From Takakia lepidozioides (lineage: Eukaryota > Streptophyta > Takakiopsida > Takakiales > Takakiaceae): a DNA stretch of 60,000 nt. Positions 11,000 through 22,400 of the stretch are shown here, piece after piece; within the stretch, counting starts at the first letter, position 1; the number at the start of each line of letters is the position of its first letter. The notes beneath the pieces were generated by a model. That model was not told the origin of the DNA and made no database searches. It saw only the letters and a program-made list of their open reading frames with translations. The position numbers and the translations under genes were made by a program. Location: assembly GCA_030704615.1 (NCBI GenBank), contig CM060731.1, positions 44,394,001-44,454,000 of the forward strand, read 5' to 3'.

Positions 11000-12104
11000 T
11001 GTAGTTGTTACTGACATTGTAAGTTCCTCAAAAGCCTGTTGACATTCAGCTGTCCATGTAAACACTGCATCCTTCTTCAAAAGCTTGCTCAATGGAGCTG
11101 CCATCTGTGCATATCGTTTGACAAACCTTCTATAATAAGTAGTTTGTCCAAGGAACCTCCTTAGACCCTTCACATTACTTGGTGGTGGTGAGGCTTTAAT
11201 AGCCATTGTCTTTCTAGGATCCACAAGCAGTCTCTTCTTACACACAATGTGTCCCAGTAGTACCCCTGGGTTCACGCAAAAAATACACTTTTCTGGATTC
11301 AAACCAAGACCTCTCATCCTGCATCTGGCTGAATATAACTCTAACTTTTGCAAAGACTCATTCTTAGAGCTGTACACACTGAAGTCATCTAAGAACACTT
11401 GCATGAAATCATCCAGATACTCATGGAAGGATTCACTTATCACTCTGAAAAGTTGCTGGTGCATTACAAAGTCCAAAAGGTATGACTTTGTATGCATATG
11501 CACCCCAGGCTGTGATAAAAGCTGTTTTTCCTTGATCTTCTTCCGCCACTTGCACTTGGTTATACCCACTGAAGCCATCCATGAATGAGTACATCTCATG
11601 GCCTGCCACAATGTCCAATATAACTTCTGTGAATGGTAAATGAAAGAGATCTTTCTTTGTACAAGCATTCAATTTTTTATAGTTCACACAAACCCTCAGT
11701 TTGCCATTCTTCTTGGGAACTATCACAATGGGTGACAACCAAGTTGTATACTCTATCGGGTATATGAACTTAGCCTCAGCCAACTTTTTGATCTCTTCTC
11801 CAACCTTCTGTGCATAGTTGGGATTCATCCTGTACCTTGCCTGTTTGATTGGTACTGACCCTGGTTCTAGTTTGATCTTATGCTAGCAGATCTCAGGTGG
11901 TATCCCTTTCAGATCCTCATAGCTCCAAGCAAATACATCTTTGTATTTGATAAACAGGCTCTTAGCTTCCTCAAAGAATTTTGGCTCCAAGTCAGCCCCT
12001 ACTTTCACCATTCTTGGCTCTTCCTCAGTTCCCACATTCACTTCTCTCACCTGCTCCTCAGCTGTGATTGTCCATCCAACCACTACTTCATCCTGTAAAC
12101 TCAC
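11000..12104 (-). pseudogene. Gypsy reverse transcriptase remnant
   Basis: The linker to reverse transcriptase (12104-11886, KYKDVFAWSYEDLKGIPPEI) is followed by the polymerase. Visible conserved blocks are LSPIVIVPKKNGKLRVCVNY near 11740-11680, FMDGFSGYNQV near 11580, FGLCNAPATFQ near 11470 and the catalytic-box FLDDF near 11400. LGHIV and LRRFLGQTTYYRRFVKRYA follow. A TAG stop at 11883-11885 falls where the gypsy consensus has Gln before HKIKL, and a frameshift near 11445 separates FGLCNAP from FLDDF. Confidence 0.87.
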
Positions 12105-12469
12105 AATGGCTGATTCTTCTAGGATTTCTATTTCTCCCCCATTTCTCCCTCTCTTTCCTCATGAAAATGTGGTGGGTAACTACTTGTTTCCCCCTCAATT
12201 GGTGTTGCTGTTACCGCACCACAACAGATACCTTTAAAACAACTCAGACCTCCCAGTTGCATTTTTGCAACTTGCTCCCACTCTGGGTGCGCAACAAACA
12301 GGGTAGTTTCCTGCTCCTCATCAAGTCCTCCCCTCCAGTCATACTCTCTGACTCCACGAGGTCTTCTGGTAGCAGGTAGCCTACTAGATTTCTTAGTGGT
12401 GACCTGTATCTTGTGTTTCCTATCATGCACAGTCAATAACTGGGAATTTCAGTCATGGAATACCCTGGC

Positions 12470-13311
12470 CTGTTTCAGCCATGGTCGTCCCAACAATAAG
12501 GAGTAAACTTCCATAACATCATCCATTTTCAACACAGTCATTGTGATCTTAAAGATCATCTTTTGAATCTGTATCTTAACTCCTCTTATCAAACCTAATG
12601 TTGTACACTCCGTTGATCTGCCATTGTTACTGTGAATGGAGCTGGTTTCATGTTACTTAGACCAAGCTTCTGCCTTAATTGGTCTGTCATAATATTCACT
12701 CCTGAGCCTCCATCTATCTGTACATCAGTCAAGTCTGTGCTTCCAATTCTCAATTGGATTACTGGCATAGAATCGTCAAAGTCCATGACAGTTTCTTGCC
12801 CTTCAGGCTTCACATTATAACTTGATACCTTGCTGTTCAGGTCTGTGTTATCTGTCACATGAGTAATATGATTGATTGCTTGATGATACAGCCTGTGCCT
12901 ACAATGAGGTGCCACAGCCAATAGTTGTCCAATGGTAATATCAGCTTTGGACTGGCATATTACTTTAGCCAAAGTCCATTCATTACCCTGTGCAGCTTCT
13001 TGCTTCACTTCATCTTCACCCTCTTCATCTTCTCTATCAGAGTCAGAAGAATCTGCCATAGGGATATCAATATTCTTCTGCATTTCCCTTATGGTATCTG
13101 CCACTTCTTTGTGCAGTTCCTTCTCATCTCTCCAAGCCTCATCATCTTTAGGCACATCACTGCCATCTTCATTAACATCTTTTTCCTCATCCACTAGAGG
13201 TATTAGTTTAGCTTTGCTGCTGGTAGCTATCATTGTACTTGCTTCTGGTACAAAACATGGCCTAACCATGTGAGCTGCCACCATTGGGCCCTCATTCACA
13301 GGAGCTTTCAT
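12470..13311 (-). pseudogene. Gypsy aspartic protease remnant
   Basis: The frame begins with an acidic linker (Glu/Asp-rich, 13200-12990) and ends in a retropepsin-like domain: VQLRIG-type strand, then DVQIDGGSGVNIMTDQLRQK near 12730-12670, where DGGS replaces the usual D-S/T-G. The protease continues past a frame break towards 12470. It lies between gag and reverse transcriptase, as expected. Confidence 0.72.
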
Positions 13312-13329
13312 CTCATTCTGGTGTCTGAT

Positions 13330-14345
13330 CCAGAATGGATAGGCTGCTTTGCGATGTCCTGCCTGATTACAATAGTAACACAGTTCTTCACCATTGGGTC
13401 CTCGCCCTTGGTCTGCTCTGGGATTATTTCTATAATCCTCATTCCCTTGCTAGTAATTCCCCCTTGGATTACCCTGATAGTTGCCTCTGGGGTTGCCTTG
13501 GTAATTCCCTCTTGGATTACCTCTCCCTGCCATACCATTGTTATATCCACCAGGCCTACTATAGTGGTCCTGATCATTGTTTCTTCTTGGCTGGGGCTGC
13601 ACTTGATGCACCCTTACTTGCCTAGGTTCCCTTGCAGCTGTCCTTCTGTTGTAATAACAATTCTCAGTAGAATGGTTATCCATTTTACAGATAGTACAGT
13701 GTTTCTCCTTCATGTGGCATTCAGCTGTGGTATGGCCTTTATTCTGACATTTTGCACACCAAACACTATTTCTTCAATGTGTTACAGCCTCTGTGACATA
13801 CTTTTTCAAGATTTCTTCCAGCCTTTTCTCATAGTTATCCCTCTTCAATTTGTCCTTCTTTTTACTCTTCCTCTTGAGCTCTTGCTCTTCTTCTTCATCT
13901 GACTCATCTTCAGAATCCTCATCATCCCTTTTCTCTCTCCTGAGCATCCCCAGTTGCTCAATTTTGTTGGCTGTTTCAAATGCCTCTTCCACTGTATTAT
14001 GGGGTAGCATATCCACTTTCTTTTGTAATTCAGGTCTTAATCCACTCACAAACCAAGTCTTCTATAACCCTGGTGCTGGCACAACAACCAGCTTTTTCAT
14101 CATCAACTCCATCTTTTCCATGTACTCTTCAACAGTTTCATGCTTCATTTGCTTTAACTGTTGTAAACTCCCATACACTTCATTCTCAATTTTGCTTGTC
14201 CTGAACCTGTTTCGGAATGCTGTACTAAGGCCATTCCAGGTTAGGAAATGATTATTAGGAAATCTTGCATACCATTCACTTGCTTTCTTGATAAGTGTAA
14301 CAAAGAAACAGTCTCATCTTAGCATCATCGCCATTCTCATTGTTC
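13330..14345 (-). pseudogene. gag: Gypsy gag remnant
   Basis: A retrotransposon gag domain reads leftward from about 14345 (FLTWNGLSTAFRNRF near 14240, VSGLRPELQKKVDML near 14045-14000). An acidic/basic charged stretch follows (13990-13800), then zinc knuckles: CAKCQNKGHTTAEC near 13750 and CTICKMDNHSTENC near 13700, both CX2CX4HX4C. A third, CYYCNQAGHRKAAY near 13380, has lost its last Cys (Tyr instead). Between the second and third lies a short NPRGNYQG tandem peptide repeat. In-frame stops occur at 14062-14064 (TAG), 13774-13776 (TGA) and 13450-13452 (TAG). Confidence 0.8.
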
Positions 14346-14360
14346 ACAATATACATGTGC

Positions 14361-14976
14361 TCAAATTGGCTGATGTGTACATCAGGATCCTGCATATATT
14401 GGAAAAGGTGGTTTTGCCCGTGTTGGAGGTACCGCCATCTGTGCCTGGGGGGTGCACTCTTTATAAAATGTCCGTATCACGTGCGTTCGCCGCTCAAGGC
14501 TGAAATGCAGGTCTGTGAAATATTGCAATTGATCATGAGTGGAAACTGAACTGCTTCTCTTTACCCCAAACCTCTTAAAGGCATGAAAAGGTACAATGGA
14601 AGAGATCAGTGAAGCCTTTTGATGGAATCAAATGTGGGTTGCAAATACTTAACATTGCTCCAGCACTCAGCGACGTTGTTGGATCACATGAGTTTGTATG
14701 ACCAAACAGCGGTTACACTTCCGCAATCTAGTGTCACTAGTACAATTAGCAAATTTTATTGGAGTCTGTTAGATCCCAGGTTACTCAGAGAGTGCAAAAG
14801 GAGGGGAACAATAGAAAGAAAACACTTGGTTGGAAAGAGTTTATGATGCTCCAACTGAATAAGGCTGTAAGTTCCATGGTGTACCAGAACAAATCCACCT
14901 TCAGGTAGATGATTTGCTATGATGCATATATATCGTTCTTGCTCAATGGTATCTCCTTCCCCTTGTGCCTGTCCAG
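14361..14976. other. Non-coding stretch beside gypsy element
   Basis: Nothing recognisable as a gene. This would be the untranslated leader side of the gypsy element followed by host sequence; no LTR boundary was identified. Confidence 0.4.
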
Positions 14977-15737
14977 GAATTTCCAAAGGCATTATCAATG
15001 AGCTGCTACAGGCTATGTTGCACGTACTCCCAGATGTTGAAACCCGCGTAGGGACCCATCGCATCCTTGTCTTGCTTCTCATCCCAGCCTCTGTCTCTCT
15101 CCCCTCTCGATATGAACATTTTCTTAAAAGTCGCCCATCAGCTTTCAGCTCTGCAGCCACCCTTTTTGAGAAGTTGAAAAGGGAGAGGGACACATACGGG
15201 TGACAGTGACAACGAGAGTCGTAACAGAGACGGAAAGATTCAAGGGACAACAGAGAGCATGGGGAGAGCAAATCGGCAGCTTCAAGGTCGAACTAGCAGC
15301 ATGGGAAGAGATGATCTGGGATTGGGGAAGGAAAATAGTATACATTCAACCACGAGCCCAAGCCACCGCCAAGCACTCAGGCAAAGCATGGGACGTTCGT
15401 GGACGCACTCACGGGGGCCCTCCAGTGGTGAGAAGGACAAGGTAATTTCGTTATTTCATCTCCTTTATCATCTTATCTGTAGTAAAGACATTCTTGGCTG
15501 GTGACTTAAGCTTATTGAAATAGCAGAGGATTTTGTTTGGAAGTAATTTTTCCTATTCCAGCTGAACCTCAGCAGGGATTGGCCCTTGAAGAAATTGCCA
15601 GCTTGTGGTCGGAGCACTGTGAGGCTAAGTGGGCATCAGGCAGAGCAGCCGCTCTCGACGTTGTGGCTGCAAGCCAGCATGCCCGACAATGTGCCTTTTA
15701 GCTATGAGGCCATATCTCACTTCTACAGACTGAAGCA
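14977..15737 (+). pseudogene. EFR3 / SEMI-ROLLED LEAF 2-like exon remnants
   Basis: Two segments resemble plant EFR3-like ARM-repeat proteins, which tether PI4-kinase complexes at the plasma membrane. The first starts after a CTGTCCAG acceptor at 14977 and contains NELLQAML, PDVETRVGTHRI and LFEKLKRERD (to about 15185). The second starts after a TTCCAG acceptor at about 15562 and contains VRLSGHQAEQPLSTLWLQAS then DNVPFSYEAISH. The start of the first exon reads FPKAL in one frame and NELLQAML in the next, as if one A had been lost near 15000. A Ser/Arg-rich open stretch (15259-15441) may be a connecting exon. No upstream or downstream exons were found, so it looks truncated. Identification is by remembered family pattern only. 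Confidence 0.5.
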
Positions 15738-16494
15738 GATCCCTGGAATTAAGGATCTGCCTTTAGTTGTAAGACTCAACCTGAGACCTCGCTCAATTCT
15801 GAGGGTTTGTTAGTTTGTGTACACAAACGATTACAACCTGGTAAGCAAATTTTCAAGGTAAAAAAAGGATTGACGGTCCTTATCTCATTTCTAATATTCT
15901 TCTTAGCAGGCAGTATCAATTGCTTCCTTGACATGATTCCACTGCTCTGATGTGATCTTTGGTACAGTGCATGTCTCGTTGCTTGTCCCATGCACTGTGT
16001 CCTTTGATCTAACATGTTTGAATGTTGAAAATCGACAGATTATCCTTACCCCTCTTTGTGCAGGACGAGCCCAGACTACTTACTGCTGCTTCCACTTCAT
16101 AGCTCAATAATTTCTTTGGTAGTTTTGCGTAATAGTCTCTCCATCACCGTGTAAGCGCATTTGGGGTTTTCTCCACTTAAGACTTTTGTCTTCCACATGA
16201 GCTGGCTTGATGGGCAGGCAAATATTCTTCATTAAGGACACATAGAAGGTATGTAGTTGAAAAAGGATAAGGACAAGCTGGATGACGTTACTTAAGGATT
16301 AGAGATTTGTCAACAGCGAGTTTGGGATTAGGAAGGTGATCTTGGCCAGCTTACTTATGAAGGACCTGGCTTGTAATCTGAGTAGCCAGCCATGGTGTGC
16401 CACATGAAATCGCTGATTAGCCTTTGGGATTTCTATTTAAGCTGGAGCTCAGTGATGATTTGGAATTTCAACAATGTACATCATGTGTTTGAGT
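15738..16494. other. Non-coding stretch
   Basis: No gene, RNA or repeat recognised. It may include intron sequence of the broken EFR3-like gene. Confidence 0.35.
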
Positions 16495-17057
16495 GGAAGA
16501 TAATAGGAATAATGTAAGATTAATGTACACGTGCAACCTCTGACAGGATGGTACGCCGGTTTCCAGAATGTCAAATCTTCCCCACCCTCTCTTGAGGGTG
16601 ACATGGAACTGAAGGAGTGTCAACTCCACTCGGGGTTACACAGAATGGAGTGTAACTCCAGTCTGTGTAACCCACACTTGGTCTCGAAATTTGACTAAGT
16701 CCAAATGTGGCTAAGTATAAAATGGACCAACCAGAGTTACATGAGAAATCGAGGTTATAGAGGGTTACACCAAGTGGAGGGTTACATCGACCAGGGTTAC
16801 ACCGAGTGGAGGGTTACACTGCCACAGCCTTCCATCAGAAACTGAACCCAGAATTTTGCCACCTCCATTGCTATCACCTTACCATCACGCTACCCACCAC
16901 AGCTTGCAACCCACTCGGATTCATAAGTATTTAATAGTGAAACCGAGATAATTTGGGGTGGGGAGGATTTGACAGGGCCCAGGTTGCCGAAATCCGGCGA
17001 AAGTACTGTCAGATCACACGCGTCCATTAAGTTCTTACATTATTCCTATTATCTTCC
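16495..17057. mobile_element. MITE with long inverted repeats
   Basis: A perfect 25-bp inverted repeat bounds the element (16495-16519 and 17033-17057, starting GGAAGATAATAGG). Weaker inverted similarity continues inward for about 90 bp on each side, including TGTCAAATCYTCCCCACCC near 16567 and its complement near 16955. The interior has several GGGTTACAC/GAGTGGAGGGTTACA units and no coding sequence. The flanking nonamers TGTTTGAGT and TATTTGAGA agree at 7 of 9 positions. With the long repeats, this suggests a non-autonomous MULE, but the superfamily is not certain. Confidence 0.62.
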
Positions 17058-17777
17058 TATTTGAGATGTGTTGGTTCAGTGGATGAACGGTTGGTGTTCA
17101 TGTAGCGAGAGTTGTTACAATCGTTTCCTCTACGGTTGATCCTGCAAGCAAGCTCTATCGGTTACATTTTCCCCCTGCAACACTGCTCACGGGTGAGGAA
17201 AGAGGAAGAACTCCTTAGACAGGAATATTGGCGTAGAATTTCAGATCGTTGATTCCTGTTTAGCCTCCATGTGTTGTGTGGGGTCTGTCGGAAGAGTCCG
17301 TCTCAAGACAGGATCCAACAGCCTTTCTTGAGGAACAATTGCTTCTAAGGGAAATGCTGGGGAGGGGATGCACATCTTTGCATGTGCTTAACATGCTCCG
17401 CAGTCACATGTGAAGTGAGTGAAGATCAGCCGAAGCATTGCGGGAGAGCCAGGCCGCAGCCCAAGTAAGTGTAACTGATCATGTCTTTCCCCATGCGAAT
17501 GTGGTAGTTTCGGAGAGCTTCGGTCTGCGCTTCGCAGTACGTTGCTCTGCAAAGAATGTCAGGAAATCTGATGCTTTGCCATAACCGAGTGTCGATGATC
17601 GAGTGTTGACCCTGGTTAGGTGTAAGCCGAGAGAGAGGATGTCGTATTGCGACAATAGGGGGAATTGAAATGAAATGGTACTCCATAACGTCCGCGGAAA
17701 GCTCAAAGAGCTTATGGGACAAGAGGAAGAAAGAAACAAGAAAGAGAGAGGGGCCCCCACAAAGCAGCCCAAAGCAA
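17058..17777. other. Non-coding stretch
   Basis: No domain recognised. A minus-strand open frame at 17426-17788 could be the tail of the neighbouring LINE, but it carries no motif I can name. Confidence 0.3.
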
Positions 17778-19410
17778 CTATCGCTCAAGGTGTTGTCTAA
17801 GAGTCAAGGCCTCATGCAGGTATGCTGCCAAGCATTTCCAATCCTCGTAGTGACAGACCACCGTGAGAGATAGGGTATCACGGAATAGACAATTGAGTCT
17901 TCCACGGATCTCATAGTAGAAGGACAGTGAAAGTTCTTCACTTTCTATTTCCCTGTTGTTCCCGGTGCAACCTGGGCATAGGTGGTCTTCACGTTGCAAT
18001 TCTATCGTCACGGAGGACCAAGAGTATCTCCCCATAGAACTGTTGTAAGATGGGCTGGTTTCCATGTCCGCCTGAAGTGAAGTTCCAGAAGTTCTCGTCT
18101 GATGCGTACATCGTGGTCCTGTTTGGACACAATTTCCACCCCCGCTGTATATTGTGAGGGCCTGGGCTGTCAGCCCTCTGGGTGGAAGGGCTTGTAACCC
18201 TGTAAGATTGCAAGTCGGAAGATGGCCTCAATTTGACGTGGTACTCATGCAAATTCGACAGATAGAATTAGTGATGGTGCTGTGCCTCTAGCCCCAAGCA
18301 TTCCTTGGAGGAACGACTATTGCAGCAGTTCCAAAAATTTTCCCACCAGGTGCCAGAACTCACAGCCATAAGTCGTGGAGGGGTGACAACAGAGTTGAAG
18401 ATCCACTTTTTGGTGGGGGGTGGCGCAGGTGTATTTGTTTGCATTTAGCCTGAAGGTGTATGGAGGCAATCTTTCCATGGCAGTCTATGCAAACTGAAAT
18501 CATGGTGAGTGGATAACCAGACCCAGGTATGGATATGATTGCAGCCTCGATCTCTTGCTGGTTGAAGAGGAATCTCCGATTAACCGGCCTTTGAAAACCA
18601 TGATTTTAGTTTTGCTGAGGTTGACCTGCAACCTGTAGTCTTTGGAGAAGTCTTCTAGGGTGCAAAGGCATCGCTGTAGGAAGACAGGAGATTGTGCCTG
18701 TGAAACAATATCAATGGCGAAGACTGATTGTACTGGTCTTCCATCCAAAGGCACCCCCACTCCATTATTCTTCGCAATGTACCTTCCAAAGCATGTATGT
18801 AGATTCCAAATAGGGTAGGTGAGAGAGGGCAGCGCTGTTTGACCCCAATATTGCTGTGCACCTCTGCCGAGAATTCCCCTGCAACCGTGTCCCTGCCCAC
18901 AGCAGTTTCTAAAATGATGGCCGGAGGGACCTCTATCCTGCGTAATCTGTCCAGAAGGAGGGCTCAAGAGACTGAATTAAAAGCCTTTTGGAAGTCCACA
19001 AAGCAAGCATATGCCATTTTATTTGTCATAGATTGCTCATTTTACCATAGTTTGAAGAGTGAAAATGTGGTCAATAGTGGAACGGTTGCGCCAGAAGCCT
19101 GCCTGCCCAGTAGCACTAAGCTGAGAGGCTTCTGCCTAATCATCAAGTTCCATGGCCACAACTGCCACAAACAGTGTTCTGTCCACTCTGTCAGAAAGCC
19201 ACACCGCACTACTTTGGTGAAGAGATGTGCTATAAATGGGACAAAGGTTCATTTGATTGTCTGCTTTAAGAACAAAGATGAGGTGTTTGATTTTTGGGAT
19301 CACTGTATTGACACACTTCGTGATTTGTGGAGTGGTGTTGTCTGCTTGTTGGTATTCTTTGGTTGTCACTGATCTCCGGTTAAGACTTTGACGCCTAAAA
19401 GCCACCACTC
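17778..19410 (-). pseudogene. LINE-type reverse transcriptase remnant
   Basis: Reading leftward, degenerate non-LTR reverse transcriptase blocks are visible: NIGVKQRCPLSPTLFGIYI near 18845-18790 (the conserved G-x-Q-G-C-P-L-S-P block, with Gly changed to Arg) and a decayed catalytic box FAIDI near 18720 where FADD is expected. DYRLQVNLSKTKIMVFKG follows near 18640-18580. Downstream, CPGC near 17965 recalls the C-terminal zinc motif of LINE ORF2. Frameshifts separate all parts. Confidence 0.68.
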
Positions 19411-22400
19411 TCTTTCTACCTCCAGTGATTTGAACTTCTGGAACTGAGTGTCAGAGACCATATCTACCTAAGAGTCCCGGCAATGGATGAGAATGGAACA
19501 ACATTGGTCATCCACATTTGAGTTAGGAGCAGTGTAAAGCACAACATTTGGTAGTACACACCCACTGACTTAATTTGCTAAGGTGTCCAAAGCATCTTCA
19601 GTTTGCCATAGTGCTAAGTTGTGTTAGGGCCCTCCAACAGGTCGTAAGGTAAATATACCCCTGGGGGACTTGATAATACATTTGCATGTAGGCCTGAAAG
19701 CATTGTTTCATGCAAATTTCTTCATACCTAGAGATGTCAACGAGAGATGTCAACGAGTTCAATTATGCACTGCAGTTGGTGCTGGAGTTGCAGCTCACCC
19801 ACTGTTGAAAAAGCTTGGAATCTTCTATCTGTCATCAGATAAAGAGACCAGGCAGAATCAAAGCATATGTTAGGAGTGCCCCACGTTGAAGTAGGAGGAA
19901 GACATGGACCTGGAGGTCCAGGCTATCAAAGCTGTTCTGGAGAAGTTTACTGGTTTGATCACTTTCTGCTTATGAAGATTCAGAGGCACCTACAGATAGA
20001 CACGTATCTTGACAGATGCCAGACTCTGAATTTGAGTGTGGGTTGGCAAGAGCAACAGCAGATTTAACTCTGAGGCTTTGATTTCTTTTGTGAAGAAAAT
20101 AAACATGGAGTCTGGCCAAGCTCTGGAACTGTGTTTCCCATTGCTTCCTACCATCTGTTGTGCCAGGAGAGTGGCTGTTCTTGTTACCAATACCGTCCAA
20201 GTTGGGTTGCATTGGTTATATAAGAATCCACACTTAAAAGTTTGACATAGGCCATGGAGTCAATGATGCTTGTGATGGACACCTCTCTCTATACCACACT
20301 GAAGGTGTACCCATTTCATTGTCTGCCTGCAGCCTGGTGTTTGAACAGTGGACTGTCCGTATTGGGTGGAGGTGGTGGCTGCAGATACTGTTCCCTGGTG
20401 GGTGCTTCCCTCTTTTCTTCGCTGATGATGCCTCGCAGGTTTGTTTTTCGGCCACAACCTAGGACCAACTGCCTGGTCTAGATCAGCCATGATCAGTTGG
20501 GAATCCAATCCCTTCAATTGCTTTTACATGGGGGTTATAAATTGCCAGTGTTAAGGTGGATGATATCAGACAACCCATCAGGACTTGAGTCAAAGACTGG
20601 ATCTTCATTACTCAAGTTGAAGGCACTGTTGCATCCAATGAAATGCTCCTTTGCACGCGCAAGTTCTTTTCTTATATGCTGAAGTGAAGCTTGAGGTCAT
20701 GGTACTTATACACTATTAGCAGTGCTTACAAAATGTTAATTCTGCTGTACAGCTTGCACAGTCTGTAGAGCCAGCCTGCTTGGTGGCAAATCTGCTGACA
20801 GTTCCCTATCCGCGGGAGAATTTACTCCAGCCATTTCCAAGCAATCTATGGAGCCTTTTCTTCATATACAGTGCCCCTCCAGTTTTATTTTCTAAATGCG
20901 CAGGCTGATGCACATGGCATTTACAGAGCCTTATCTGTAGCTCCATTTGCCAGCAATGAAAAAAATTCCTTCACTGAAACTTGGACCCTCAGATGATGAA
21001 TTCAAGCGAGAAATAAGAATTGACCAATGTAAATATGAGTGTCTGAGGTATCACCATAGATGGACTCTTCAACATGTCCATCGAGAGTGGATCGGAGAAC
21101 AGCTTGTTTATCTTTGGGCAGGTGCAACAGCCCATTCTGCTCATGTGTATTGTAGAATCTTTGCAGCTCAAATAGTCTTGCAGTTTTGCAGTAATCCTCA
21201 GGGTATCTGACCCCAAGCACAAATTGGCCATTTTATAGAGCTTTGAGGTGAGTGTTCTGACTGGTGCTCTTGAGTTAACATAGGTGATAACTGGCGGCAG
21301 GGACACCCGCCTCCAAAATTACAACTAGTTCGTCTATAATTTTTGCCACTGCTGCTCTCCCTCCGTCCTTCTCGCCAAGTCTCTCCCTCAATATCTCAGG
21401 GTAAAACAGTACTCACAAAGTATCTTCCTTTTTTCCTCATCATCAAAGTCTACAAAAGTGCGCTAGCCAACCTTGGCATTAGTGTTAAGTGAACGCATTC
21501 CTAGTCTCTGCCATTTCCCTCACACTGCACTATTCCAATTTCCCTGGAACCCCGAGTGAAAACGTCAATATGTGCAACCTGTGTTTGTACGCTTGTACCT
21601 TGTCTTCTCCACCTGTATGGATTACACTTGCGCTCAGGCCAAGACGACAGGGGAGCAAGTCTGGATGCCTCGCAGAAAACACAATCTAATCCTATCTGCT
21701 CGTAACCTCTTCATGAACCTTGCTCCAATCCAACATCTCACCGCTCACCTGTTTCTCACAAGCAACAGTTTTGTTAGCAGTGCTTCAGAACCTGTACGCC
21801 ACTCACAGATGGTCCGTTCATTCGTGCAGAGGACAATAAGGTCCCTGGGATGAGTGAAATATGCAGGATTCCTGAATTTCCAACGGCGGAGATGAGGAAG
21901 GAAAAGAAGAAACGACTGACGGAAAACGCCGAAGCTCGAATCCCGAGGGAAAAACGACTGCCACAAATGTTGGGTGTTGGGCCAACAAAAGGACCGAGTG
22001 CGTCCCCTTATTATTAGCCCCACTGCATGCGTACCATTGCTGCAGTGCTTTTTGCAGGGCAGAGATTCGTTAAGGGATTATTCATCTTTTTCTCGCTAGC
22101 AATCCAGGCTAGCCACCCTTGCGGTGTTCTAGTGTGTTGTTGGACTGGCCCCTCTATTGAGAAATTATGTCTGACTGGCGGTGATAGTGGGGGCTGAGGA
22201 TGGGACAGATGACTGGGGGCCTGAGGTAAGTAATAAGCAGCTCTGGCAGATGCGATGATGGGGTTCTGATATTGTGAATTCTCTGCTGTTGGTCAGCCTG
22301 TGCCTAGCTTTCATAGGCACGCCGCTTTTATACAGGCTGTATTCATAGATGTGCGCCCAGATGTTTTTGCATGTTGGGGGGCTTCGGCCTTGCCACATCT

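Larger units (their letters stand above)
9683..11072. repeat. Tandem duplication, about 694 bp per copy
   Basis: The sequence from about 9683 to 10378 (integrase N-terminus side through RNase H) recurs at about 10379-11072. Anchors are the AAGCCTTGATAGCTATTCTC word in each copy and AACACTGCAT at 10367 and 11061, offset 694. The copies differ by scattered substitutions and small indels, so the duplication is not recent. It cannot be an assembly echo of identical sequence. Confidence 0.85.
8560..14360 (-). mobile_element. Ty3/gypsy retrotransposon, decayed
   Basis: On the minus strand the order is gag, protease, reverse transcriptase, RNase H, integrase, which defines the Ty3/gypsy class. Every domain is broken by stops or frameshifts, so the copy is inactive. 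No LTR pair could be recognised: the internal domains are clear, but the outer limits given here are only the limits of recognisable coding sequence. An internal tandem duplication has doubled the RNase H region. Confidence 0.88.
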
